Shown: positions 34,218-46,578 of the stretch, in pieces
Layout of the letters: each line of letters starts with the position of its first letter
Position numbering within the stretch: position 1 is the stretch's first letter
NCBI GenBank assembly: GCA_009193035.1
Contig: SWDT01000068.1
Location: 88,952 to 152,951 of the forward strand
From: Halicephalobus mephisto
Taxonomy: Eukaryota > Nematoda > Chromadorea > Rhabditida > Panagrolaimidae
Direction: 5' to 3'
DNA length: 64,000 nucleotides
Made by a program: the position numbers and the translations under genes
Notes under the pieces: generated by a model
Databases searched by the model: none
Told to the model about the DNA's origin: nothing
What the model saw: the letters and a program-made list of their open reading frames with translations, nothing else

Positions 34218-36395
34218 AACTGTAACCGCTTCTTTATAGGATCTATATCCATTGATAAAAACTGGTCTTATTTTTTATTTTATTCATTGATTTGAATAAA
34301 TATTTGAATCAACCTATAGTAGTAATATTAAATAGCTAATTTGTTAGCAAGCGGCGAGCAAATTCTGCTTCACATTCTGACTCATCTTGTGACCACTTCC
34401 AGAGATCAATTATCGTATGCTTTTCTTTTTTATGAACCATCTCACAAATCGTACAGAAATCAATAAAATCCTCACTTGGCGTCTTTTTATAATATTTTGT
34501 CCATCTCAAATACCTGTAAAATTATTTGATTGTTATTTTAAGAAATAAAATTTTACTTCTTGTATTCTTCGATATTCCCGGCTAAATATTCCATCCTTTT
34601 TACTGTTCTTGGACTGGAGAAGTCATCAAGAGCAAGGAAATACTGGTCTTCAACGATCCCCTTCAAGATAGATCGCTTCAAAACACAGGAACTATGAGTT
34701 CCTTTATCCTCCAGAATTTTTCCGTGATGTAATCTTTACAAACAGAGTTCTCAAATGCCAGATAGAAAAAATGATTATCTAAAAATTTTTTTTTAAAAAG
34801 AGTAATAATTTCATTTTTTGATAATTAACTAGGGAACTTGTTCCATTCAGAGATTGCTCAATACCTTTTGTTTTTCGTTATTTTTTACTTCGACAAAAAC
34901 AAATTGGTTTTGATATATGGAAGAAAATCATTGAGCAATTCAAAAACGAAACAATTTTCCCTTTCTGGTTATGAGTTAAGTAATTTGGAATTGTTTTCTC
35001 TTTAAATGAATGTTCTTACCCACTTCTCTCGGCATACAGTCCTCTTTAGAACAGGGTTTTTTGTTACACTTTCCAAATACCGTAACATTGACATATTTCA
35101 TCAAAGCTTTCAAGTAATTTTCTCTTTGGAGTGTGTACTGCAATGGGAAACTAGTTGAAGGACTAGTTTTGTTTTATTTTTCAATTTTGCTTCTATCTGT
35201 TCATCAGTCCAAATTTCATCCTCTCGAAAATTATTTTTATCGATTTCTTCGAATCTGTCGTAGGGACACCAGATACTACCATCTCTCCTAAAGCCCATTG
35301 TTAAATTGAAGAAATTATTAGGAATTTTTTTTCCTTTGAAATTTTCAATACCGGCACATTCCCTATAAATAAAACATTGAGTTTTTTCGGATTATTGTGA
35401 AGCTTCAGAAAATTGTCGTATTTAAAACCCTTGAACTGAAAACAGCTGCATCAGCAATAGGATAGAACCTGAAATGTGTAAATTGTACAGTAAAATTTAA
35501 TCAATTTAAATTTTATGGTAATTTCTGGAAGTTAGTATAATATTTTCAAAAGTTATAAAATCTGCATGAACGTAATTTTTAATTTTTGCAATATTATAAT
35601 TATTCACCTTTTGTCAAGAGTAAAATTACATTTGAAAGGACAATTTTTGGCAGATTTTGTTGAGAGAAGGTATTCGGCATTCATAATAGTAGATGAAGAA
35701 GAAATAATATAAATTAATGGAAAACTCCAATTTGATAGTTTTTGTGGCTTTTCTACTTCTGGATTTATCGTACTCTGCTCCAATATGTCAATTACTGAAT
35801 TGCTAGAAGAAATAAAAGAGAACTGTGAATACTCTGAGGCAAGGTAAAAATAACTTCCCAACAAGCCAATAGTTAATATCAAGAAAATAATATAACAATT
35901 AGCAAAGCGATGGAACATTTCAATATTCTTCAGTAAACCGTAGATCTGCAAAATAGGATATTATTGTTTATTCTGTCCAATTTTTTGCATTACAAAATGT
36001 TTAAAAGTTAAATAGAAAATCTATTAGCGAAAATTCATTAATCGTTGAAATATGTATCCTCATTAAACAAGAAATTAACGAATGAAAAAAGATCGATTCA
36101 CAAGGAGCTTGAGGATTTAGAAATTAATTTTTAAAAAGTTTATTTAGAAACAATTAGAACTTTAAAAGTTCATATTCATATGTGCTACAGACCATTTGAA
36201 TTTGTTTTCTAAGCTCACAAATATATCTGTAGTAGAATAAAAGGTTGCATATACATGCAAGCTTGAGGACTTCAAATCTATGAAAATATCTATAAGAGTT
36301 TCGTAAAAGTGATTTGAATAAAAGTTTAGCTGAACATCGATCACTATTAATTCCTACATGCCTTGAATTTGGATGGCAAATGAAAACAATCATGA
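34218..36395 (-). repeat. right arm of the 2.2-kb inverted duplication
   Basis: This is the reverse-complement counterpart of 1815-4008, carrying the second fucosyltransferase pseudogene and its flanks. It shares long stretches, such as the 5' flank with CATGTAGGAATTAATAGTGA and the GT10 exon 1 region, which differs by only a few bases. Confidence 0.8.
34336..35918 (-). pseudogene. alpha-1,3-fucosyltransferase (GT10) pseudogene, copy 2
   Basis: Same exon plan as the copy at 2294, on the minus strand. It starts at ATG 35918 with the same signal anchor. It carries TMGFRRDGSIWCPY, and its C-terminal exon stays open to the end (IIDLWKWSQDESECEAEFAR), where copy 1 is broken. It has its own lesions: near 35112 a base is missing within HTHSK(R/E), giving a stop a few codons later, and near 34680 a base is missing within VPV(V)L, giving TGA. 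It retains the CTTGCTCTTGATGAC text that is damaged in copy 1. The two copies therefore died by different mutations after duplication, or both contain sequencing indels. Confidence 0.8.
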
Positions 36396-38116
36396 CCGAC
36401 AAATGAGCATAAGGACAACGTGAGATAAATGACATTATCAAGGTAATTACTGTTAAGATACTTCCTACAGTGTGAGAGAAAAAAGTATCAATACGTTGTT
36501 ATAAATGTAGAGATGCTTGGATTAGGATGCCATTTTTATCTGAGATATTACTTGGTGAACTACCATATCTGTCAATTTTCTGAAGTTAACGCAAAAAATC
36601 CATTAAAAATATTTCATGTTGAATAAACTCAAAATTTGTGGCATCTTGAGATTATGGAAATTTGTAAAATGAATCTATTCTTATTTCGAGATAACTATGA
36701 CTGAACTGTATGCAGCAATAATTTCATATTTTATCAATTTTCTTTGATTGTCTGTAAATTTTTAATATGGGTTTCAGAAGACCACTAGAGATAGTTGATA
36801 GCTCATTTGAAAGGCTTCAAGTATCATTTTACAAAAAATTAACATTCAGAGTCAAGCATTTCTGCACTCAAGATACCACGAAAATGTTTTTTTTCTCACA
36901 CACTTTATAAAGTAAACAGACGATAGCTATATTGAGTATTGTTACAGTGATTTTTAAAATGAGCACATTGGAAGCTGAAAAAGCAAAAAGGATTTAGATC
37001 CTGAAAATAAGCAGCTGGATAAAATTTCATAAAATCCATTATGGTTTTTGAATTTAATTTGAAGTGAGAAAAAAATTGCCATAAAACGTATTTACTATGA
37101 ATCTAAAGCTATCAAGCAAATGGAAAAGTCAATAATTTGACGGAATCCTTAAAAATCATCGTTTAAAAATAGTTTTATAAAATCATTTCAAAAGTTTCTA
37201 TAGACCTTTATTTCTAATTTTTAGAGTTGCTACACTAAAAATTCATAAAAATATCTAGAATTTTTCGTAATATAGTAGAGGGTTCTACAGTTTCCGAAAG
37301 TCCATTTTAAATTCTGAGAACTTTCCATAATCCAATGAAAATTTCTGAAATCATTTGAAAGCGATAACTTTGGAATTTCTTATTAACACATTTCTATACT
37401 TTTTTGACTAATATTTCTGCTTTTATAATAGTGTAATGGTGATAGAGTAATATCTACTTTAAACAATTGAGTATAGTTTTATGGAATATCGAGGGGAAAT
37501 TTAACTATTTTTAATACGAAATATTTTGAATCAAGTAATTAAATTTCGAATTTGAAATCATAAACGAATCTTGAATATTGCAATGCATGTATTCAACCTA
37601 GATCTCTGAAATTTCAAATATGCGTTAAATAAAGTTTAATGGATATCATTATGTTTTAACACATTCTATTTTCCAATGACAATTTGTTTCAAAACTATTA
37701 TATTATGAATCAATTTTATAACCAACTGTAATTCTTTTACATACAGGTTTTTGAGAAACTTGAGAATAAAACAATAGATAATAGGAGAGTTTGTTTTTTC
37801 TTGAAATTTTGTTCATATAATGCATAGAGACGTGACTACAAAATTTCAAGGTCTATATTTCAAAACGCTTTCTAGAATGAGATTCAGAATCCATATCTTC
37901 TGAAGTTGTCGGTTACTTGACTTCTGTATGTTATATATCAAACGATACAAAACATAATACTAAGTTTAATATATAAAGTGAAGTTTTTAAATAAAATTTG
38001 GAAAATTGTCTTTTTGATGTAACTTTTTATGCAACAAAATTTTGATATTTTCTTTTATGGTAGTATATAAATAACCCTAAGAGCTACCAGAACATACAAA
38101 CTCTGGCCTATACATG
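36396..38116. other. gene-free AT-rich stretch
   Basis: No gene is seen. There is a short TTCTAGAA-like degenerate repeat at about 37230-37400. Confidence 0.5.
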
Positions 38117-39240
38117 GACTATCTAGGTACGCACAAAAATCGCAGTTAAACCGCAAACGGCCTAGAGAAAATGTCCAAAGCTCCACTCAATCAACCGACT
38201 CCTGAAAAGCGAGACAAAAGTGTTAAAAAGGCAATCTTCGAAAAAAGCCATCTCTGAAACGGTTCAAGTTTGACTTTTGCCAAACAAGGATGTTCTTCTT
38301 TTTGTTCTATACCTATGTTAATATAAACATGCTTCCAATTTGTCATACAGCATGAGCCTGTAGGTTTTCGTTCGTTCGCTGATTCTACATACCGCATTCT
38401 TTTTACAAATATCTTCATTACTACATGTTTCTTATAAATAAAATCTTTAGGTTTCTCAATTTATTTACAATTTCCGTATTCTTCTGGTATCGTGAACTTT
38501 AGCGTAGTCTAGGCACAAAGATCGGACTTAAACCGGAACGGCCTAGACAGGATGCCCAAAGCTCCGCCCAGTCAGCCGACGCCTGTGAAGTGAGACTAAA
38601 GTGTTAGAGAGTCAGTCTTTGAGAAATTCCAACTTCAGACTGGTCCGAGTTTGACTTCGGTCAAACGAGGACCTTTCCTCTCTTTGTTCTGTTTATGTTG
38701 AGATAAACAAGCTTAATTGCTGATAGTAGGAACCAACAGTTTTCTGCCTAATCAAGGATCTCCCAAGATGTCACTTCATCGACATCCCTCGTACTACACA
38801 TTTTACTCCCCTTATTTACTACAGTAGTCTACGCCACCTTATCGCTAGATGGGGAAATAATCTTTTTTATTTATTATAGTACAACGAAATTACGGTATAA
38901 TATAAATAATATAAATTTAGCAGAACATTTATATAGGGAATAAATACAATAATATAAGAGAAACTTAAGTGGTAATAATAATCTCTATCACGTGGTGGTG
39001 GAAATTTGATAATTTTTTGTAAATACTGGGGGTCTAAATCTAATGTGACTCGCCCTCAAGGAAAAACGAACTTCAGGAGGTTTCATGTCGGAAACAGAAT
39101 CGTGCGCCACAATATTTGACTTTATTCGAGCCATAAATGAAATACTAATATTTTTAACACTTGTTCTGAAAAATTGAATCATGTTTTTTGCTAAATATTT
39201 CAGGGGATGCTTTTGCTAATTCATTCCGTCCAAGTGGAGA
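38117..39240 (+). repeat. compound repeat: diverged TGTAG-family unit plus GTAGTCTACGC unit
   Basis: The outer element (38117-38509 and 38824-39240) matches a contiguous copy at 53338-54130, including CTTATAAATAAAATCTTTAGG and CTCTATCACGT. It is split at 38510 by a younger TGTAG-family insertion. Minus-strand open frames within it are accidental. Confidence 0.75.
38510..38823 (+). mobile_element. TGTAG-family short repeat, nested insertion
   Basis: It begins TAGGCACAAAGATCGGACTT and ends TTACTACA. GTAGTC occurs immediately on both sides (38504-38509 and 38824-38829). The related repeat at 53.7 kb reads through with a single TAGTCC, so the target was duplicated on insertion. Confidence 0.8.
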
Positions 39241-39644
39241 AGAAATATTTGATTGAGAAATAGAATATTTTCTTTCTGGAGCTCCAAAATAACCGACAAA
39301 TAAGAATAGAACTCATATAAAACAAATTATATTGAAGTTTCAATTTAAATAGTTTTCATCTAAATCTCAATTTTTCTAGTAATATTCTCAGTTTGACGAT
39401 TTTAAAGAAATTGACAACTGAAAAGTTAGTTGTAGCTTATCTATTATCAATAGTAAATATAAATTTTTATTTTATTGAACATTAATTTTTTGGTAAATAT
39501 AATATTCTTTTTTAACGTTTTAAATTCTTCAAAATTAAATTGTAACCAGCAATTATAAAATAATAAATTGTATAATCGTGATTTCTATTTTAAAATAATA
39601 AATTATATAATACAAAATTCTTAATATTAAATATAATTATAATA

Positions 39645-40928
39645 TTAGGTCGGTAGGAAAGTTCTGTCGGTTTTTTTGGTGCGCGGATATTTTACTCTTC
39701 TACTGAAGTGTTAAGCGTTAAAAATCTTATTTTACATTTATTATTTGAAACTTTCAAGTTTTATCTATTCACCTGTTTTTGTCGCTTCTCATTTGTTGCC
39801 GGATTCACTGTTCTACAAGCTTCTGAATTCATCATGGAAAAAAGCGATTTTTGCGTTATTTTTTTTACAAATTCAAATGAGGTGGAATGCTACAGAAGTT
39901 GCAAGAAACTTTAACCAGGCATTCGGAAGAAGATCAACAACCGATCGAACCGTTCAACGTTGGTTCGAGAAATTCTGTATCGGGAATACCAGCTTCGTAG
40001 ACGAGCCACGTTCAGGACGACCTGCGGCTGTCGACAACGATATTCTGAAGGCTTTGGTTGAAGCTAACCTAAGGGTAACGGTCAGGGAACTCGCTACTGA
40101 GCTAGGCGTAAGTCATCCAGTCGTTCTCGACCACTTGAAAGCAATAGGAAAGACGAAGAAGCTCGACAAATGGGTACCCTACGAATTGACCCCTCACCAC
40201 AAATCTCGTCGTTACGAAGTCTGTTCTGCGTTGCTTCTACGGAACCGAAACGACGCGTTTTTGGAACGCATTGTCACTTGTGATGAAAAATGAATCTTAT
40301 GCGACAACCGCAAGAGATCTTCACAATGGTTAGGAATTGACGAGCCTCCTAAAAGCTTCCCGAAGTCAAAGACACACCAAAAGAAAATAATGGTTACGGT
40401 ATGGTGGTCTTCTGAAGGAATCGTGCATTACAGCTTCATGAAACCTGGAGAAGCCATTACAGCAGACACTTATTGCAAGGAACTTGAGGTTATGCACCAG
40501 AAATTATGCCGATTTCGACCAGCATTGACGAATAGGAAGGGCTCCATCCTTCTTCACGACAACGCGCGTCCACACGTTTCACAAACCACAGTCCGGAAGC
40601 TGAACGAGCTGGGATATGAAACTCTACCACACCCACCGTACTCCCCCGACCTGTCTCCCACTGACTACCACTTTTTCAAGCATTTCGATCACTTCCTCTG
40701 AAAGAAAACTTTTCAAAATCAAGAGGATGTCGAAAACTCCCTAAGGGAGTTTATTGAGTCCAGAAACTCGGATTTCTACTGGATTGGGATCAATAAGCTT
40801 GTTTCTCGTTGGGAAAAATGTATTGATGCAAATGGTTTTTACTTTGATTAAAAATTTCTTGTTTAAAGTGTGTTATGATGTTTTAAAATTAGTGGTCGAA
40901 AACCGACAGAACTTTCCTACCAACCTAA
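39645..40928 (+). mobile_element. mariner transposon, 1.28 kb, defective
   Basis: Terminal inverted repeats of about 30 bp: the left is TTAGGTCGGTAGGAAAGTTC and the right, reverse-complemented, is TTAGGTTGGTAGGAAAGTTC, both continuing TGTCGGTTTT. TA flanks both ends (39643-39644 and 40929-40930). It carries a mutated transposase. Confidence 0.95.
39834..40851 (+). pseudogene. mariner transposase (DD34D), inactivated
   Basis: It starts MEKSDFCVIF, then needs a frame change near 39865 to enter MRWNATEVARNF. The HTH (RTVQRWFEKFCIGNTSFVDE), GRPAAVDND linker and LGVSHPVVLDHLK follow. The catalytic Asps are in VTCDEK, LLHDNARPH and DLSPTDYHFF, with mariner 34-residue spacing. TGA stops at about 40291 (where Trp of DEKW is expected) and 40699 (where Arg or a similar residue of the HFL(R)xKTF block is expected) end the frame early. 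It is a dead copy. The inverted-repeat sequence differs from that of the second mariner at 59.9 kb, so they belong to different lineages. Confidence 0.92.
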
Positions 40929-40930
40929 TA

Positions 40931-41798
40931 CTAAAAAATATTAAATGGCAAAGGAAAAACATGATATAGTTTCTATCTCAGAGCAACGTCAGAAAATATA
41001 TACTTGTCCCTATTACCATTGTTTTTAGTTAAGAATTAATTTTGATTTAAGTAATCATCATTAACATTCCAAAAAGTAACCCCATATGACTTATAGTAGA
41101 AAAAAATCTTATCGGATTTTAGAAGACACGTGTTTTGGAATTGTTTTACCAAACTGATTCTGAAATGAAAAAAATTTTAAAAATTAAATTGAGATTTAAG
41201 AATATTTTGTTCTCAAACTTTTTTTAGATTCTATTTTTTATCATGTATAGAATTTGCCATTTATCTTTATTAAATCAATAGGCGATAAAAAATTGAAAAA
41301 AACTAAATTTTCCAATTTTTTTGATTATTCTTTGAAATTTTATCTAAAAATTCTACTTTATATACGACTAGACTCAGAATTTAATTCTATAGTGATTAAT
41401 ATATAGCATGTGGAAGTTTAATGTCCGAGTTCTTCAGGAGGCTACCTCAATTTGTCATAATTGTGTCTCCACATGATTAAATGGACAAAAAATTAATGAA
41501 AAAAATAAACCTTCGAGATTTAGCCATTTTTTTGATTTTGAAGTCATAATCAGAGGATGATTTTTAAAATTATCATATAATGCTTTTTATGAGAAATCGA
41601 ACGAAATCAAATGCTAAATATTCATTTAACTTTATTTTAAGTATTTTTTGTTAAAGTTTTTAAATTCTTATAATTTTTGTACTTAAAAGTTTATAAACTT
41701 CAAAGAAATAATTGCTAACTTGTTTTAGGATAAATTTCCTCCGTTATTAAAGTTTCCAGTTATTGACAGTCAGATTTATTCCTTTTTATTAATATCAA
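40931..41798. other. gene-free AT-rich stretch
   Basis: Nothing recognisable is seen. It is the 5' flank of the GT49 gene. Confidence 0.5.
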
Positions 41799-43159
41799 AT
41801 GTATCTACGAAAATTGATATTCATTTTTCACTTTTCTTTAAGACAAATTAAAAGAATTTTCTTGATGAGAAAACGGTTTTTTATATCCCTTCTTGTGTTT
41901 TTTATAATGTATTCTATTAATTATGTTTATTATTACAAAATCCTAAATATCATGTCTCCGAATAATATAAGAATTATCTCTGGAGAATGGAGAAAGAAAT
42001 ATTGTATTTATGGAAATGTACTTGAAAAAGAAAGTAAAAATATAGATGTGATTACATTGAATTTGCACGCAAGTCAAGATAAAATTAATAATCAGATTTC
42101 TCAACAGGTGAAATTATTATCGATTTTTTAATTATTAATCATTTATATTTCAGTTGAAGAACTGGAACTCTTCTGTGTCCCTTGCTATTGTCCTTGAGAG
42201 TGCAGCACCAGATTTTATTACTTGTTTCTTTCAAAATTTACTTCCCATTTGGTTTAGATTCAAGTCTCATCTTAGTGTTCACTTTCTCGTTCCAAACCAA
42301 TTCAGCAATTGTTCTGATCTGAAATTCACTATGAATCAAAATTTTTCTTCATGCTCTTTGGTATCTTTCAAAGTACTCCCTATGAATATTTCTAAGATAA
42401 CTACGTATCCAGTTAATCTCGCAAGGAATGCTGCTAGATCTTTTGCAACTTCTAAGTATATTTTAATAGCAGATTTGGATCACTTGTTTTCCGAATTTTT
42501 TGAAGTAAAAATGCGAACACTTGCAGACGATTTCTTTAAGAATACAAATAACCATAAAGCAGTTCTTGTTTACCGTATCTTTGAAGTCACTGATGAGTAT
42601 TCTGAGGAACATAATCCCCTTACAAAAAATGACCTAAAAATTCTTTTAAAAAATGGTAATGCCAAAGAATTCCATTCTTCTTTTGGACATGCCCATAAAA
42701 TTTCATTATTGAAAAAGTGGTTAGAAAATAATACAGAGGGTATTCAATTTTATAAACAGTAAGTTTTCTTTTTCATTTTACTAAAGCAAGTATTTTTTCA
42801 GATATCGCTCTTTCGATTGGGAACCTCAATTTGTTTCATTGCCATCCATTCCTTTCCATGATGAAAATTTTCTCTATCCTATTAGGGATAACACTGTTCT
42901 TGTAAGTTCTGAAAAAGTCAAAATTAATTCCATCTTTCTTTAGCGTTGGGAAATGTGTCGGTCGAACTTCACTTTTGCCATTGTCTATAATCATTTTATG
43001 TACCACCCAGGGTTCAAATCTTTTAAAACCCAACAGTTTCTCAATATAGCTAGAAAAACCATTCTGAAAGAAGCACAAACTGCTCGTTCGAAATTCAACA
43101 AACGAATGGATTCCCTCTATCCGAAAACAAAAAAGTCCTGTCCAAAAGCTGGAATATAA
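41799..43159 (+). CDS. GT49-family glycosyltransferase, copy 2 (409 aa)
   Basis: Four exons join in phase: 41799-42107, 42154-42758, 42802-42901 and 42944-43159. A signal anchor ([19 protein letters not shown]) gives type II Golgi topology. The catalytic region has [38 protein letters not shown] and the DxD-bearing [12 protein letters not shown]. It continues [26 protein letters not shown] and [20 protein letters not shown]. The last two exons have exactly the same lengths as in the GT49 gene at 7008, and the intron before YRSFDWEP is in the same phase, so the two are paralogues. However, the first catalytic part is not split here as it is there. It appears intact. The glycan substrate is unknown. 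The AT3/SGNH gene starts 950 bases downstream on the same strand, beyond a repeat. Confidence 0.87.
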
Positions 43160-43259
43160 CACAATTTACAATTTTTTAGTGAATAAATATAGATGATACA
43201 GATTTTACCAGATCTAATTAAAATAAACTCATTAGTAATTTTTTTTCTTCTGATAGGAT

Positions 43260-43540
43260 TGTAGGCACAAAGATCGGACTTAAACCGGAACGGCCTAGAC
43301 AAAATACCCAAAGCTCCGCCCAGTCAGCCGACGCCTGTGAAGTGAGACTAAAGTGTTAGAGAGTCAGTCTTTGAGAAATTCCAACTTCAGACTGGTCCGA
43401 GTTTGACTTCGGTCAAACGAGGACCTTTCCTCTCTTTGTTCTATGTTTATGATTGAGATAAACTAGCGTAATTGCTAATAGTAGGAACCAACAGTTATCC
43501 GCCCAACCAAGAACAACACACTCTTACCTCATTTACTACA
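43260..43540 (+). repeat. TGTAG-family short repeat
   Basis: TGTAGGCACAAAGATCGGAC to TTTACTACA, 281 bp, close to the consensus. It lies between the GT49 and AT3/SGNH genes. No clear target duplication is seen. Confidence 0.85.
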
Positions 43541-44107
43541 AAAGCATAAAATCTTTATAATTAAATATTGAAGTAGAGTGTGGATGGTAAAGTGGTAGTG
43601 GGCGTTACCTGCCATTGGAAAAATCGCGATTTTGAATTTATGAACGGCCTATGTTTTGTCTAATCTAGGTGATATCGATAAGGAAAATAATGAATACGTA
43701 AAATAACGTGTGGGAGGTGAAAAGATGATCCTAACCTCGAAAAACCTACGCCAGAGCTTGCAACCTAAAGTAGTGAATAGGTCCATAGGAATATATGCTA
43801 AGCATGCTCTTCGGAGACCGATGCTCACATTGATGATCAGATACTCTGATTCACTCTGCACCTACGGCTATCACACCCATTGGTTGAATATAAGGAGCCT
43901 TTTGCCTTTTATGTTGATATAAGAAAAAAAAAATTATTTTCGCATTTTTACATGTTTTTATCTACCAATTTTTCTAAGCTTATTATTTATTATTTCGAAT
44001 TAAATGATAAATGGAACACTCATATAACATTTTTTTCATTATCATTAGTTAAATAGATATTTCACAATTAATAGTCATTTTATATTTAATTATTTGGTCG
44101 TTTTAGA

Positions 44108-46454
44108 ATGCATTCTCTCTCAAAACGAAAAGATATCCAATGGCTTCGAGCACTGGCAATCTCTACAGTATTCATTTTCCACTTGATTCCTGAGTACTGT
44201 GGCCAAGGGTACTTAGGAGTGGATGTCTTTTTCGTTATTAGTGGGTATCTGATAACAAAGATACTGTACAATTCGAAGCAACATTCTTTCATCAATACTG
44301 TAGTGAATTTCTATTCGAAAAGAATGAAAAGATTATTTCCAGCATATTTTGTGCTTATTTTAATAACCATAATTGCTGGAAAATTTCTTTTACTCGATAT
44401 GGATTATGAATTACTAATTAATGATGCAATATGGTCGTCTTTTTTTATTTCAAATTTATCACCAATGTTAGAAAAGGAGAGTTATTTCGCAATGGTAAGT
44501 GAATTGAAAAAACTTCAAAAGTAAAGTTAAGCTAAATTTTTCAATCTTGTATATTATTAAATGAATAGTAATCAATAAACATTAACAATACGTTTCTAGA
44601 CATCTGAATTCAAGTTCCTTCTCCACACATGGTCGCTCTCCGTGGAAGTCCAATACTACTTGATTGCTCCGCTTCTTTATTTCATCCTTCACAGAACCTA
44701 CAGAATGCAATTTGTTCTCTCAATACTGTTCTTCTCTCTCTTTCTTCAATGGACTGTGAGAGGAACCACCATGGAATTCGAACTCCTCTTCTGTCGTCTC
44801 TGGCAGTTCCTCATTGGCACTGTTGTGTTCCTCATGGCTAAGGAAAACGAAGCTGTAATGGATTCTACAATATTTTCCAGTGGAAGATATAGAAACATGT
44901 TCGTTAGAGCTTCGTTGTTGTTAATTTTCCTATCTACTATGCCTGAGATATCAACACTAGCCAATTACAAATTTGCCATGAGGTTTTTTGCAACAATCCT
45001 AAGTGGAGTCATTGTTTATTCCGGATATTACGAACAGTTAACAATTCCTACTGTTCTTAATGTACTCCTAAGCTATCTAGGAGACATTTCGTACAGTTTT
45101 TATCTTGTTCACTGGCCAGTTATTATCTTTGGACGGTATACCGGCGCTGATTTCACCACTTCTGGATTTACTTTTATTATTATCATCTCTATAATTGGAA
45201 CAATATTACTCTATGAATTTCTAGATAAGACCATTCCGATCAAAACTTCATTAACTGTTTTTCTTCAAACTGGAACCATTTTTGGAATCATTCTCATATT
45301 ATGTCTCAATCCTTTTTTGTTCAACTTTAATCCTTTTCAACAACAAGTGGAACCACCCGGAGATCTCGGCGTTAATTGGTCCATACAAGAAATTATCAAA
45401 TTTAATGTACAATTGGGAGCTTCTTGTACCAAACTTCCTATCCGAAATTGTCACAATGATCCTATAATGTCCAAGATCGTTCCGCAATTTAAATATTACA
45501 AGGTATGGAGCCATAACTGCATAGTTAATTTAAGCAAGAATGGAACCAAAACTGTAGTTTTGTTAGGAAACAGTTTTGCGACTAGATTCTCTGTGACGGC
45601 AATAAAAGGATTAAAAGAGTTCTATGATGTGAAGAATATGTATTTGATTAGCAGAGCAGCTTGTACCATGTTTGATACTTTAAACAAGATAGAATCACCA
45701 GCATGGCATTGTGACGACATGATCGGCAAAAACATAGCGTTTGTGAAGGAAGTAAAACCCAATGTGATAATTCATATAGCAAGGTGGGGTATTTATATAC
45801 GTAATTTATGAATTTTGAAAAGCTAAAAAGTAATACAACCTTCTATTATTTGTTAACAACTTTGGCTATATCGATGAAGAAATCCATTATTTATATATTT
45901 ATTGCTCTGAAAATTGAACTTAAGTTTTTTATCTTTTATAGCAATAATTTCACTGAATTTTATATTCTGAAACTCTTTTTAGATACAACCAAATATCAAA
46001 ACTCAGTACTCCTATCAAAGGAATTGCTTCTCTCCAAAACGACAGCACAATTCTTGAACTTAAGAAAGAGATTTCGGAATATGAAAAATATGCAAACAAA
46101 ATTATCTTCTTCGAGCCTACTCCTCTCATTCTTAATTCTACTTTTAAGAAACCTGGAGATATCGCTAGAATTCTTAACTTTAATCACTCTTTGGTTTCTT
46201 TGGATTCTTTCACCTTTCTAAGAAATAACGTTGAAAACAACATCATTCCTGCTTGGACTAGAATTAAAGCAGCGATTTCTAGTTGTAAAAAATGTCTGAT
46301 AATCCCCACTTTGGATTTATTTTGTGAAAAAACAAAATGTCCCATTGTCGAACCTTCTGGCTTATCGCGATACTGCGATATTGTTCATTTAACAGAAATT
46401 GGAACTGATCGTATGTTACCTTTATTAAAAAATGTTTTAAGTGAAGTATTATAG
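44108..46454 (+). CDS. acyltransferase-3/SGNH membrane O-acyltransferase, copy A (680 aa)
   Basis: OAC-type proteins combine an OafA-like multipass domain, which handles the acyl donor, with a C-terminal SGNH domain thought to complete acyl transfer to sugar hydroxyls. Three exons join in phase: 44108-44494, 44600-45783 and 45983-46454. The order is KRKDIQWLRALAIS, FHLIPEYCGQGYLGVD, FFVISGYLITKIL, KRMKRLFPAYFVL, HTWSLSVEVQYYLIAPLLYF, YLGDISYSFYLVHWPVI, then TVVLLGNSFATRFS (catalytic Ser) and LSRYCDIVHLTEIG (catalytic Asp and His). TTTTAG one base before the ATG suggests trans-splicing. Targets of such nematode enzymes are largely unknown. The neighbourhood suggests surface glycans (inference). 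It appears intact. Confidence 0.88.
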
Positions 46455-46578
46455 AAAATAAATTAAAAAAATTATTGAATATATTGAATATTGAAATCAC
46501 AATTTAATATTAGAAGCCTTTCCGAAGAAGAAATGATAATTATGTAAGATCTTAGAGTTCTTCAACGATGTTTGAAAT

